In this document: positions 42,922 through 50,096 of the stretch, piece by piece
Layout of the letters: the number at the start of each line of letters is the position of its first letter
Position numbering within the stretch: the first letter of the stretch is position 1
NCBI RefSeq assembly: GCF_036346615.1
Contig: NZ_CP107836.1
Location: forward strand, 6,262,001-6,326,000
Reading direction: 5' to 3'
Length of the DNA stretch: 64,000 nt
Source of the DNA: Streptomyces sp. NBC_00523
Lineage (GTDB): Bacteria > Actinomycetota > Actinomycetes > Streptomycetales > Streptomycetaceae
The notes under the pieces: model-generated
What the model saw: only the letters and a program-made list of their open reading frames with translations
The model's database searches: none
What the model was told of the DNA's origin: nothing
Made by a program: the position numbers and the translations under genes

Positions 42922-45279
42922 TCAGCTGGTGTACGCCTCCAGTTCCGAGAGCTGAGCGGCCGGCCAGCCGGTGTTGGCGGTGAACGTCAGCCGCAGATAG
43001 CGGGCCGACGTGCCCGGCAGGGTGACCGTCGCCTGGTTGCCGCTCGACGGATTGAAGGTGTAACCCGCCGAACCCTTCAGGGAGTTGTACGTGTTGTTGT
43101 CGGTGCTGCCCGACACGCTCAGGGTCTGGGTGCGCGTCGCCCAGGCGGACGCCGGGGGCAGCTTCAGGACGAGCCGCTTGACGGACTTGGCGGCGCCGAG
43201 GTCCACGGTGATCGTCTGCGGAAAGGCGTTGTTCTTGCTCTCCCAGTACGTGCTCGCGTTGCCGTCGACCGCGTTGGACGCGCCGTACACGTCGGCGTGA
43301 CTTGACTCGGTGACCTGGCGGCCCTGGGCGAGGTTACCGGTCTCCTCGGGCGGGTCGGTCGGGTCGGTGGGCGGGTCGGTGGGGTCGGTCGGGCCGGTGC
43401 CGCCGCCCGGGACGCCGCCGTTGGTCCACACCGGGTCCGGCCAGACGCCCGTGCAGGCCGGAGGATCGGCGTACCAGCCGGAGTTCCCGGAGCCCCGGGT
43501 GATCTGGAAGCCGCTGCCCACGCAGTTGTGGATCGGGTTCGACTGCGCGATGTGCGTCGCCGTGACGTTGTCGAAGGTGGCCGTGCCGGGGGCCTGGATC
43601 TGGAGCGCGTAGGTGCCGGCGCCGTCGATCTTGATGTTCTTGAAGTGCAGCCCGTTGGTCGCGCCCTCGATGAGGTGGATCGCGGCGTAGGAGCTGTCCA
43701 GGACCTCGCTGTCGGTGATGTTGATGTTGCCGTTGATCGGTTCGTTGAGCCCGCTGAACCAGATCGCGCCGACCCCGAAGTTCCAGTTGTAGTCGCTGTT
43801 CCCGGTCCGGATCAGGGTGTTCCGTGCGGCCGTGGTGGTGCCGGAAACAGCCGTGCCCTGACCGGAGTTGACGCCGGGGTAGCGGTTGGCGATGTGCAGG
43901 CCGCCGCCGTTGGTGATGGTGTCCGCCATGACGTTGTCGGACAGGGTGATGTCCTTGCCGCCGTAGGTGACGATGTTGTTGGCGAGGATCGGCAGGATCA
44001 CGGTGTTGAACGTGAACTTGTTCTTCACGTTCGGGACGTTCTCCGCCCACATGGCGAGCCCGTCGTCACCGGTGTTGCGGACGAAGGTGTTGGTGACCGT
44101 CGAGTTGGTGACGCCGTAGTGGAAGTTCACCCCGTCGGCGGTCTGGTCCAGGATGCGGCTGTTCTTGATGGTGAAGTTGTCCATCGGGCCGTCCATCCAG
44201 GCGCCGCACTTGGTGTGCTGCATCCAGACGTTGTCGACGGTCGAGTTGGACAGGGCGCCGCCGATGGCGTTCACCTGGTCGTTGTCGACGCGCTCGCGGA
44301 TGTCACCGATGATGGCGAAGTCCTTGAGCGTGACGTTGCTGCTGCCGCCGTCCCCGGCGTACTTGCCGTAGACGCCGACGGCCTTGGACCGGTTCGACGG
44401 GTCGCGCCCGGTCAGCACCGAGTACCAGGGCCCGGCGCCGCGCAGGGTCACCTTGTCCACGATGATGTGGTCGCGGACCTGGAACGTGCCCTGCGGGATG
44501 TACACCTCCTTGCCCTGCGTCCTGCCCGCGTCCACGGCCGCCTGGATCTTGGCGGTCGAGTCGGCGGCCCCGGTCGGGTCGGCCCCGAAGTCGGAGACGA
44601 CGTCCAGCGCACCGGAGGGCTTGGCGATGGGCGCGCCCACCTGCTCGAAGTCCGCCAGGTCGATGGTGAACGACGGTGAGTCGGCGGTGGACGAGACCTG
44701 GAGCCGGACCTTCGTACCGATGGGCAGGGTGGACCCGAACATGGTCCGGGCCTCGTCGTAGAAGTGGTGCGGGTTGGTGTCGCCCGGGTTGTTGTTGAAC
44801 GGATAACCCCCGTAGTACCAGCCGTACTTGGAGGTCACCGGCACCGCCTTGGGCGAGGCCCCGTTCACGCGCACGTCGATCGAGGCGTCCCGGCCCGTCC
44901 CGGCGGAGTTGTCCGGCAGCGAGTACCGGAAGGACATCGCGTTGGCGGGGGCGGTGAGCGTGAACTCCACGTACTCACCGACCGCGTCCAGGGTCACCGC
45001 CTGCCGGCCCGACGCCTCGGAGGGCAGCGTGCCGTAGAGGCGGTTCGGGCCGATCAGGGTGCCGTTGGTGGCCGCGTACTCGGCCTCCTGTTCCTTGAAC
45101 GGGACGGTCGCGCCGCGGCCGGGCACGGACAGCGGCGAGGGTGCGGGGACACCGGCTGCCTGGGCGGCCGGGGCGCCGGTCAGCACCACGGCGGCGGCGG
45201 TGCCGACCGCGGCGAGAGCCAGCGAGAGGGAGGCGGATATGGACCGCTTGAGCAGCGGTCGTCGGGGTGGGGAAGTCAC
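42922..45279 (-). CDS. Secreted parallel beta-helix glycoside hydrolase with N-terminal CBM-like and C-terminal F5/8 domains (GH87-like)
   Basis: A 785-residue exported protein. Signal peptide 1-42 (cleavage after AQAA). Residues about 50-215 are a jelly-roll carbohydrate-binding domain (EAEYAATNGTLIGPNRLYG), CBM35-like. Residues 225-610 are a right-handed beta-helix beginning SDFGADPTGAADSTAKIQAA, with repeated N-rich turns (NVWMQHTKCGAWMDGPMDNF). A Thr-Asp-Pro linker (about 627-645) leads to a discoidin/F5-8 type C (CBM32) domain, about 650-785. The arrangement is close to bacterial alpha-1,3-glucanase/mycodextranase (GH87). The exact substrate is not certain; pectin- or dextran-like targets remain possible. 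The GTG at 45279 has AAGGA upstream. Next to a LacI-regulator remnant. Confidence 0.8.
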   Translation of the reverse strand: MTSPPRRPLLKRSISASLSLALAAVGTAAAVVLTGAPAAQAAGVPAPSPLSVPGRGATVPFKEQEAEYAATNGTLIGPNRLYGTLPSEASGRQAVTLDAVGEYVEFTLTAPANAMSFRYSLPDNSAGTGRDASIDVRVNGASPKAVPVTSKYGWYYGGYPFNNNPGDTNPHHFYDEARTMFGSTLPIGTKVRLQVSSTADSPSFTIDLADFEQVGAPIAKPSGALDVVSDFGADPTGAADSTAKIQAAVDAGRTQGKEVYIPQGTFQVRDHIIVDKVTLRGAGPWYSVLTGRDPSNRSKAVGVYGKYAGDGGSSNVTLKDFAIIGDIRERVDNDQVNAIGGALSNSTVDNVWMQHTKCGAWMDGPMDNFTIKNSRILDQTADGVNFHYGVTNSTVTNTFVRNTGDDGLAMWAENVPNVKNKFTFNTVILPILANNIVTYGGKDITLSDNVMADTITNGGGLHIANRYPGVNSGQGTAVSGTTTAARNTLIRTGNSDYNWNFGVGAIWFSGLNEPINGNINITDSEVLDSSYAAIHLIEGATNGLHFKNIKIDGAGTYALQIQAPGTATFDNVTATHIAQSNPIHNCVGSGFQITRGSGNSGWYADPPACTGVWPDPVWTNGGVPGGGTGPTDPTDPPTDPTDPPEETGNLAQGRQVTESSHADVYGASNAVDGNASTYWESKNNAFPQTITVDLGAAKSVKRLVLKLPPASAWATRTQTLSVSGSTDNNTYNSLKGSAGYTFNPSSGNQATVTLPGTSARYLRLTFTANTGWPAAQLSELEAYTS

Positions 45280-45540
45280 GTCGAAGTCGTCCTTGCGGCT
45301 CGTGGGGGCTCTTCGGACGTCCCACAGGCTAGGAGCACCGCCGCAAGGAAGTCCACGACAGTGCGCAAGATTCTGCTTCGAGAACTAAAATTTGTGACTC
45401 AAACCTGAGAGGAATGCGTTGAGTGCGCCGGTTGGCGAGGATTCGGCGCAATCTGCGCTCGCACTACGCAAGCCATCTGCGAGGCCGGCCAGTGGTCCGG
45501 CCCCGGGCGCACCCGCACCTTGCGCCGCCGCTCCCCGTCC
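45280..45540. promoter_or_regulatory. Upstream region of the beta-helix hydrolase, AT-rich patch and inverted repeat
   Basis: The leftward gene has a 260-bp upstream gap before the LacI remnant. It holds an unusually AT-rich patch around 45384-45394 (AACTAAAATTT) and TTCT-N6-AGAA (45371-45384), a possible operator. No convincing -35/-10 pair stands out. Confidence 0.3.
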
Positions 45541-45660
45541 GCGTACTGGAACCGCCGGCTGCTCCGGATCATCGACGGGGAACAGGTCGACACGCTGCGC
45601 CTGGAACTCTCGACCCGCCTGGCGGTACGCGGCTCCACCGCCGCGCCCCGTACCGCCTGA
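45541..45660 (+). pseudogene. C-terminal remnant of a LacI-family transcriptional regulator
   Basis: One frame ending at TGA 45658-45660 translates as YWNRRLLRIIDGEQVDTLRL followed by ELSTRLAVRGSTAAPRTA. This is the characteristic LacI/GalR C terminus (I-D-G-E ... L-x-T-x-L-V-V-R-G-S-T-A-P). The frame is open upstream only to a TGA at 45406-45408, has no start codon with a ribosome site, and shows no sensor domain or HTH. Only about 40 residues are recognisable. A strong hairpin (45670) follows 10 bp after the stop, as expected for a once-real gene. It lies beside a secreted hydrolase that a LacI-type sugar repressor would normally control. Confidence 0.7.
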
Positions 45661-45669
45661 GGGACCACG

Positions 45670-45709
45670 CACGAGGGCCCGGATGCCTTGCGGCATCCGG
45701 GCCCTCGTG
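45670..45709. terminator. Bidirectional terminator between the LacI remnant and pssA
   Basis: Perfect 18-bp stem CACGAGGGCCCGGATGCC and complement with loop TTGC. It is shared by the rightward remnant and the leftward pssA, whose stop is 17 bp away. Confidence 0.85.
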
Positions 45710-45725
45710 TCGTTCGTACCGTCCG

Positions 45726-46577
45726 CTACGGCAGCTGCGCCGCGCGTGCCTCGCGGCGGTTGTCGCGGAAGGTGTTCACCCGGCGGGCGGTCGCGAAGAG
45801 CGGGATGACCGCACCCAGGACCACCTGGAGCGCACAGCCGGTCTGGAGGAGCAGCTGACCGCCGGGGGCGTCCAGCGCCCAGGCCGCCAGGAGCCCCATC
45901 GCGGCCACGATCCAGCCGAGCATCGCCACCGCGAGGACGCCCCGCGGCTTCGGGTACTCGACCCGGCTGACCATCAGCCACGCCACCCCGATGATCGCGA
46001 GGAGCGTCGGGACGAAGGGCAGCTCGAGGAGCACGATCGAGATGACCGTGAGCGCTCCGAAGGGGCTCGGCATGCCCTGGAACATGCCGTCCTTCAGCGT
46101 CACGCACGAGAACCGCGCGAGTCTGAGCACCACGGCGAGCAGCACCACGATCGCCGCGAGCGCCGAGACCCGCTGGTGTGCGTCGTCCGCGACCATGCCG
46201 TACACGAGGACGAAGTACGCCGGGGCGAGCCCGAAGCTGATGAGGTCCGAGAGGTTGTCCAGCTCGGCGCCCATCGGCGAGGAACGCAGCTTGCGGGCCA
46301 CGAGCCCGTCGAACAGGTCGAAGATCGCGGCCATGAGCATGAGGATCACGGCGGTGGCGGCGGAGTGCCGCGCCATGCCGCTCTCGTCGCTGCCCGTGAG
46401 GTGCGGGATCAGGATGCCCGTGGTGGTGAAGTACACCGCCATGAACCCGCAGGTGGCGTTACCGAGGGTGAGGGTGTCCGCTATCGACAGCCGCAGCGAG
46501 AGCGGCATGTCGTCGGCGTCGTCCTCCTCGGCCTCCGGGACCCAGCCGGCCTGTGTGTCGGGATCAATCACGGTCAA
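45726..46577 (-). CDS. pssA: CDP-diacylglycerol--serine O-phosphatidyltransferase
   Basis: A 283-residue integral membrane enzyme that makes phosphatidylserine from CDP-diacylglycerol and serine. The CDP-alcohol phosphotransferase motif D-x2-D-G-x2-A-R-x8-G-x3-D-x3-D is complete in DLFDGLVARKLRSSPMGAEL then DNLSD (about 86-110). About eight helices follow an acidic N terminus (EAEEDDADDMP). The start is TTG at 46577, or the GTG at 46571. It overlaps psd by several bases, and the two enzymes act in sequence to give phosphatidylethanolamine. Confidence 0.94.
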   Translation of the reverse strand: MTVIDPDTQAGWVPEAEEDDADDMPLSLRLSIADTLTLGNATCGFMAVYFTTTGILIPHLTGSDESGMARHSAATAVILMLMAAIFDLFDGLVARKLRSSPMGAELDNLSDLISFGLAPAYFVLVYGMVADDAHQRVSALAAIVVLLAVVLRLARFSCVTLKDGMFQGMPSPFGALTVISIVLLELPFVPTLLAIIGVAWLMVSRVEYPKPRGVLAVAMLGWIVAAMGLLAAWALDAPGGQLLLQTGCALQVVLGAVIPLFATARRVNTFRDNRREARAAQLP

Positions 46578-47211
46578 TGCGAGTCACCCCCGCGGTGGTG
46601 GCCTGGCCGACCTCGACCGCGACGTCCACACCTTCCGGGAGGTAGATGTCGACGCGGGAGCCGAAGCGGATCAGCCCGATGCGCTCACCCTGCTCCACCT
46701 TCGTGCCCTGCGGGATGTAGGGCACGATGCGCCGGGCCACGGCGCCGGCGATCTGCACCATCTCGATGTCCCCCAGTTCGGTGTCGAAGTGCCAGACAAC
46801 GCGCTCGTTGTTCTCGCTCTCCTTGTTGAACGCGGGGACGAAGCCACCGGGCACGTGCTCCACCGACGTCACCGTGCCGGCGAGCGGCGCGCGGTTCACG
46901 TGGACGTTCAGCGGGCTCATGAAGATCGCGACGCGGGTACGCCCGTCCTTCCACGGCATGATGCTCTGCACCACGCCGTCGGCCGGTGAGATGACGCGCC
47001 CCCGGGTGATCTCGCGCTCCGGGTCCCGGAAGAACCAGAGCATGCCCGCCGCGAGCGCGGTGGTGGGCACGGCCACGGCCGCCCAGCGCCCGGACCGGCG
47101 GGCGCGGGTCAGGCTGAGGGCGGCGGTGGCGACGGTCGGCAGGAGCCACGGCGAAGCTCCGCGTGCGATGCGGACCCGGCCGCGTGAGGCAGAGGTATGG
47201 CTGTCGGGCAT
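46564..47211 (-). CDS. psd: Phosphatidylserine decarboxylase
   Basis: A 215-residue short-form Psd proenzyme that produces phosphatidylethanolamine. Self-cleavage occurs at Gly184-Ser185 in LIRFGSRVDIYLP, giving the pyruvoyl alpha subunit. SPADGVVQSIMPW and FMSPLNVHVNRAP are the family core motifs. One N-terminal hydrophobic stretch (about 38-63) anchors it. The ATG at 47211 follows GAAGGT. It precedes and overlaps pssA. Promoter at 47275-47303. Confidence 0.94.
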   Translation of the reverse strand: MPDSHTSASRGRVRIARGASPWLLPTVATAALSLTRARRSGRWAAVAVPTTALAAGMLWFFRDPEREITRGRVISPADGVVQSIMPWKDGRTRVAIFMSPLNVHVNRAPLAGTVTSVEHVPGGFVPAFNKESENNERVVWHFDTELGDIEMVQIAGAVARRIVPYIPQGTKVEQGERIGLIRFGSRVDIYLPEGVDVAVEVGQATTAGVTRIDRD

Positions 47212-47274
47212 GGATGACCTTCGTAGCGGATTGAGCCGCGCTGGCAACGGGGGACGGCGGCTTTTACCGGCGAT

Positions 47275-47303
47275 GTTATCGGTTGCTGACCGCAACTGGG
47301 CAA
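47275..47303 (-). promoter_or_regulatory. psd-pssA promoter TTGCCC-17-GATAAC with spacer palindrome
   Basis: On the minus strand, TTGCCC (47298-47303) and GATAAC (47275-47280) are separated by exactly 17 bp. The spacer contains GTTGC-TGACC-GCAAC (47282-47296), an inverted repeat lying between the boxes and so a candidate operator. It would give psd a leader of about 57 nt and separate it from the ethylmalonyl-CoA operon, which ends at 47394. Confidence 0.55.
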
Positions 47304-47393
47304 GCCAGCAGCCGAGTCGGACGTCTGGAAGGCACCGGTTGAGGATGACAGGGTGTGATCTTCTTCGCGGCAAAATCACCACGAAAGGGGCGA

Positions 47394-48599
47394 TCAACCC
47401 TGGAAACGGTACTCCTCGAGGAGCCGGCGCCCGATGATCATTTTCTGGATCTCGGCGGTACCTTCACCGATCAGCAGCATCGGTGCCTCGCGGTAGAGGC
47501 GCTCGATCTCGTACTCCTTGGAGAAGCCGTAGCCGCCGTGGATACGGAAGGCGTCCTCGACGACTTCCTTGCAGTACTCGGAGGCGAGGTACTTCGCCAT
47601 CCCTGCCTCCAGGTCGTTTCGCTCCCCGGAGTCCTTTTTGCGTGCCGCGTTTACCATCATCGCATGGGCGGCCTCGACCTTGGTGGCCATTTCGGCCAGC
47701 TTGAACTGGATCGCCTGGTGCTGCGCGATGGGCTTTCCGAAGGTCTGGCGCTGCTGTGCGTAGGAAACGCCCAGTTCGAACGCACGCTGTGCGACACCGC
47801 AGCCACGCGCCGCCACATTGACCCGGCCGACCTCGACTCCGTCCATCATTTGGTAAAACCCTCGGCCGGTGACACCCCCCAGCACGCGATTGGCCGGAAT
47901 TCGCAGTCCGTCCATGATGAGCTCGGTGGTATCGACCCCCTTGTAACCCATCTTGTCGATCTTGCCGGGGATCGTGAGCCCGGGCCGGACCTCTCCGAAG
48001 CCCGGTTCCTTCTCCACCAGGAACGTCGTCATCGACTTGTGCGGCGCGGTGCCCTCGGGGTGTCCTTCGTCACTCCGGCACAGAACGGCGACGAGTGAGG
48101 ATGTACCGCCGTTCGTCAGCCACATCTTCTGGCCGTTCAGGACGTACTCCTCGCCGTCCCTGACGCCCTTCGAGCTGATCGCCGAGACGTCCGAGCCGAG
48201 CGCCGGCTCCGACATCGAGAACGCGCCCCGCACCTCGCCCAGCGCCATGCGCGGCAGGAAGGTGTCCTTCTGCTCCTGGGTGCCGTGCTGCTTGAGCATG
48301 TACGCCACGATGAAGTGCGTGTTGATGATGCCCGACACGCTCATCCAGCCCCGGGCGATCTCCTCCACGCACAGTGCGTAGGTGAGCAGTGACTCGCCCA
48401 GACCGCCGTACTCCTCGGGGATCATCAGGCCGAACAGGCCGAGCTCCTTCAGCCCCTCGACGATCTCGGTGGGGTACTCGTCGCGGTGCTCCAGCTGTGT
48501 GGCGACCGGAATGATCTCCTTGTCGACAAAGTCCCTGACCGTCGAAAGGATCTCCCGCTGGACCTCGGTGAGCCCGGCCGTCTGGGCGAGTCGCGTCAT
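47394..48599 (-). CDS. mcd: Acyl-CoA dehydrogenase, methylsuccinyl-CoA dehydrogenase of the ethylmalonyl-CoA pathway
   Basis: A 401-residue FAD enzyme predicted to oxidise methylsuccinyl-CoA to mesaconyl-CoA. Family motifs: GAFSMSEPALGSDVSA near residue 122, MWLTNGGTSS near 158, YAQQRQTFGKPIAQHQAIQ near 275, and FRIHGGYGFSKEYEIERLYREAP near the C terminus. YGG...Glu positions fit an acyl-CoA dehydrogenase with a catalytic Glu at about 370 (GEGTAEIQ). Assignment to methylsuccinyl-CoA rests on position: last gene of ccr-ecm-mcl-mch-mcd. It is shorter than the roughly 550-residue Rhodobacter Mcd. It overlaps the hydratase gene by ATGA. Confidence 0.88.
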   Translation of the reverse strand: MTRLAQTAGLTEVQREILSTVRDFVDKEIIPVATQLEHRDEYPTEIVEGLKELGLFGLMIPEEYGGLGESLLTYALCVEEIARGWMSVSGIINTHFIVAYMLKQHGTQEQKDTFLPRMALGEVRGAFSMSEPALGSDVSAISSKGVRDGEEYVLNGQKMWLTNGGTSSLVAVLCRSDEGHPEGTAPHKSMTTFLVEKEPGFGEVRPGLTIPGKIDKMGYKGVDTTELIMDGLRIPANRVLGGVTGRGFYQMMDGVEVGRVNVAARGCGVAQRAFELGVSYAQQRQTFGKPIAQHQAIQFKLAEMATKVEAAHAMMVNAARKKDSGERNDLEAGMAKYLASEYCKEVVEDAFRIHGGYGFSKEYEIERLYREAPMLLIGEGTAEIQKMIIGRRLLEEYRFQG

Positions 48600-49129
48600 G
48601 ACTGCTTCTCCACGTTCTTCTGCGAGGGCTGGCTGAGCTCCGGGCGGCCGGGCTGCTCCCCGCCCCGCTCCTTGATGTACGTCTCGGTGGGGACCATGAC
48701 CTTGCGGCGGAACACGCAGACGAGCGTGCCGTCCTGCTTGTAGCCCTTGGTCTCCACGTGGACGATTCCGCGGTCGCTCTTGGACCTCGACGGCGTCTTG
48801 TCCAGGACCGTCGTCTCGCCGTAGATCGTGTCGCCGTGGAAGGTCGGCGCCACGTGCTTCAGCGACTCGATCTCCAGGTTGGCGATGGCCTTTCCGGAGA
48901 CGTCCGGCACCGACATGCCGAGCAACAGCGAGTAGATGTAGTTGCCCACGACGACGTTCTTGCCGAAATCGGTCGTGCTCTCCGCATAGTTGCTGTCCAT
49001 GTGCAGCGGGTGATGATTCATGGTCAGCAGGCAGAAGAGGTGGTCGTCGTATTCGGTGACGGTCTTTCCGGGCCAGTGCTTGTAGACCGCACCGACCTCG
49101 AATTCCTCGTAAGTGCGTCCGAACTGCAT
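48596..49129 (-). CDS. mch: MaoC-family hydratase, mesaconyl-CoA hydratase
   Basis: A 177-residue single hot-dog hydratase. The family opening EEFEVGAVYKHWPGKTVTEY DDHLF is followed by the catalytic D/H pair in NHHPLHMDSNYAE (about 38-50) and the R-hydratase-like GKNVVVGNYIYSLLLGM. Predicted role: hydration of mesaconyl-CoA to methylmalyl-CoA, between Mcd and Mcl. It is shorter than the two-domain Rhodobacter Mch (about 340 residues), so the active form is presumably a dimer of single domains. One base separates it from the lyase gene upstream. Confidence 0.88.
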   Translation of the reverse strand: MQFGRTYEEFEVGAVYKHWPGKTVTEYDDHLFCLLTMNHHPLHMDSNYAESTTDFGKNVVVGNYIYSLLLGMSVPDVSGKAIANLEIESLKHVAPTFHGDTIYGETTVLDKTPSRSKSDRGIVHVETKGYKQDGTLVCVFRRKVMVPTETYIKERGGEQPGRPELSQPSQKNVEKQS

Positions 49130-49130
49130 A

Positions 49131-50096
49131 TCAGGCCTCCGGGGCTTCGAACTTGGAGGTGCGCTGCATGCCGGCCGCCCGGCCCTTGCCCGCGATGACC
49201 AGGGCCATCTTGCGGCTGGCCTCGTCGATCATCTCGTCGCCGAGCATCGCCGAGCCCTTCTTGCCGCCCTCCTCGGAGGTGCACCAGTCGTAGGCGTCCA
49301 GGATCAACTCGGCGTGGTCGTAGTCCTCCTGCGAGGGCGAGAACACCTCGTTGGCCGCGTCGACCTGGCCGGGGTGCAGCACCCACTTGCCGTCGAAGCC
49401 GAGCGCCGCCGCGCGGCCCGCGACCTCGCGGTAGGCGTCCACGTCGCGGATCTGGAGGAAGGGGCCGTCGATCGCCTGGAGGTCGTGCGTCCGGGCGGCC
49501 ATCAGGATGCGCATCAGGATGTAGTGGTAGGCGTCCGCCGGGTAGCCGGGCGGCTGCTGGCCGACGACCAGGGTCTTCATGTTGATCGACGCCATGAAGT
49601 CGGCCGGACCGAAGATCAGGGTCTCCAGACGGGGCGAGGCGGCGCCGATCTCATCGATGTTGACGAGGCCCTTGGCGTTCTCGATCTGAGCCTCGATGCC
49701 GATCCGCCCGACCTCGAAGCCCATCGTCTTCTCGATCTGCGTCAGCAGCAGGTCCAGCGCGACGACCTGCTGGGCGTCCTGCACCTTCGGCAGCATGATG
49801 CAGTCGAGGTTCGGCCCCGCGCCCTCGACCACCGTGATGACGTCGCGGTACGTCCAGTGCGTCGTCCAGTCGTTGACCCGGACCACCCGGGTCTTGCCCG
49901 TCCAGTCGCCGTTGTTCAGGGCGTCCACGATGTGGTGGCGGGCGCCCTCCTTGGCGAGCGGCGCGCAGGCGTCCTCCAGGTCCAGGAACACCTGGTCGGC
50001 CGGGAGGCCCTGGGCCTTCTCCAGGAACCGGGGGTTGCTTCCCGGTACCGCGAGACAGGAGCGGCGGGGGCGCAGGCGGTTGACGGGGGTGGTCAT
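49131..50096 (-). CDS. mcl: HpcH/HpaI-family (malyl-/methylmalyl-CoA) lyase
   Basis: A 321-residue CoA lyase of the CitE-like branch. PRRSCLAVPGSNPRFLEKA is the N-terminal phosphate/CoA loop, LDLEDACAP carries an acidic metal ligand pair, IEAQIENAKGLVNI the catalytic Glu, and FGPADFMA the metal-binding Asp. Predicted reaction: cleavage of methylmalyl-CoA to glyoxylate and propionyl-CoA. It overlaps ecm by ATGA (50093-50096), giving strict co-expression. Confidence 0.92.
   Translation of the reverse strand: MTTPVNRLRPRRSCLAVPGSNPRFLEKAQGLPADQVFLDLEDACAPLAKEGARHHIVDALNNGDWTGKTRVVRVNDWTTHWTYRDVITVVEGAGPNLDCIMLPKVQDAQQVVALDLLLTQIEKTMGFEVGRIGIEAQIENAKGLVNIDEIGAASPRLETLIFGPADFMASINMKTLVVGQQPPGYPADAYHYILMRILMAARTHDLQAIDGPFLQIRDVDAYREVAGRAAALGFDGKWVLHPGQVDAANEVFSPSQEDYDHAELILDAYDWCTSEEGGKKGSAMLGDEMIDEASRKMALVIAGKGRAAGMQRTSKFEAPEA

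Noticed and set aside
43320..43400. Tandem GGGTCGGT-type repeats that look like a regulatory or CRISPR-like array
   Set aside because: They encode the Thr-Asp-Pro linker of the secreted hydrolase in frame; there is no spacer structure.
45419..45808. Alternative small proteins in other frames over the LacI remnant
   Set aside because: They are Pro/Arg/Ala-rich, run through the terminator hairpin and into the pssA gene, and have no recognisable domain.
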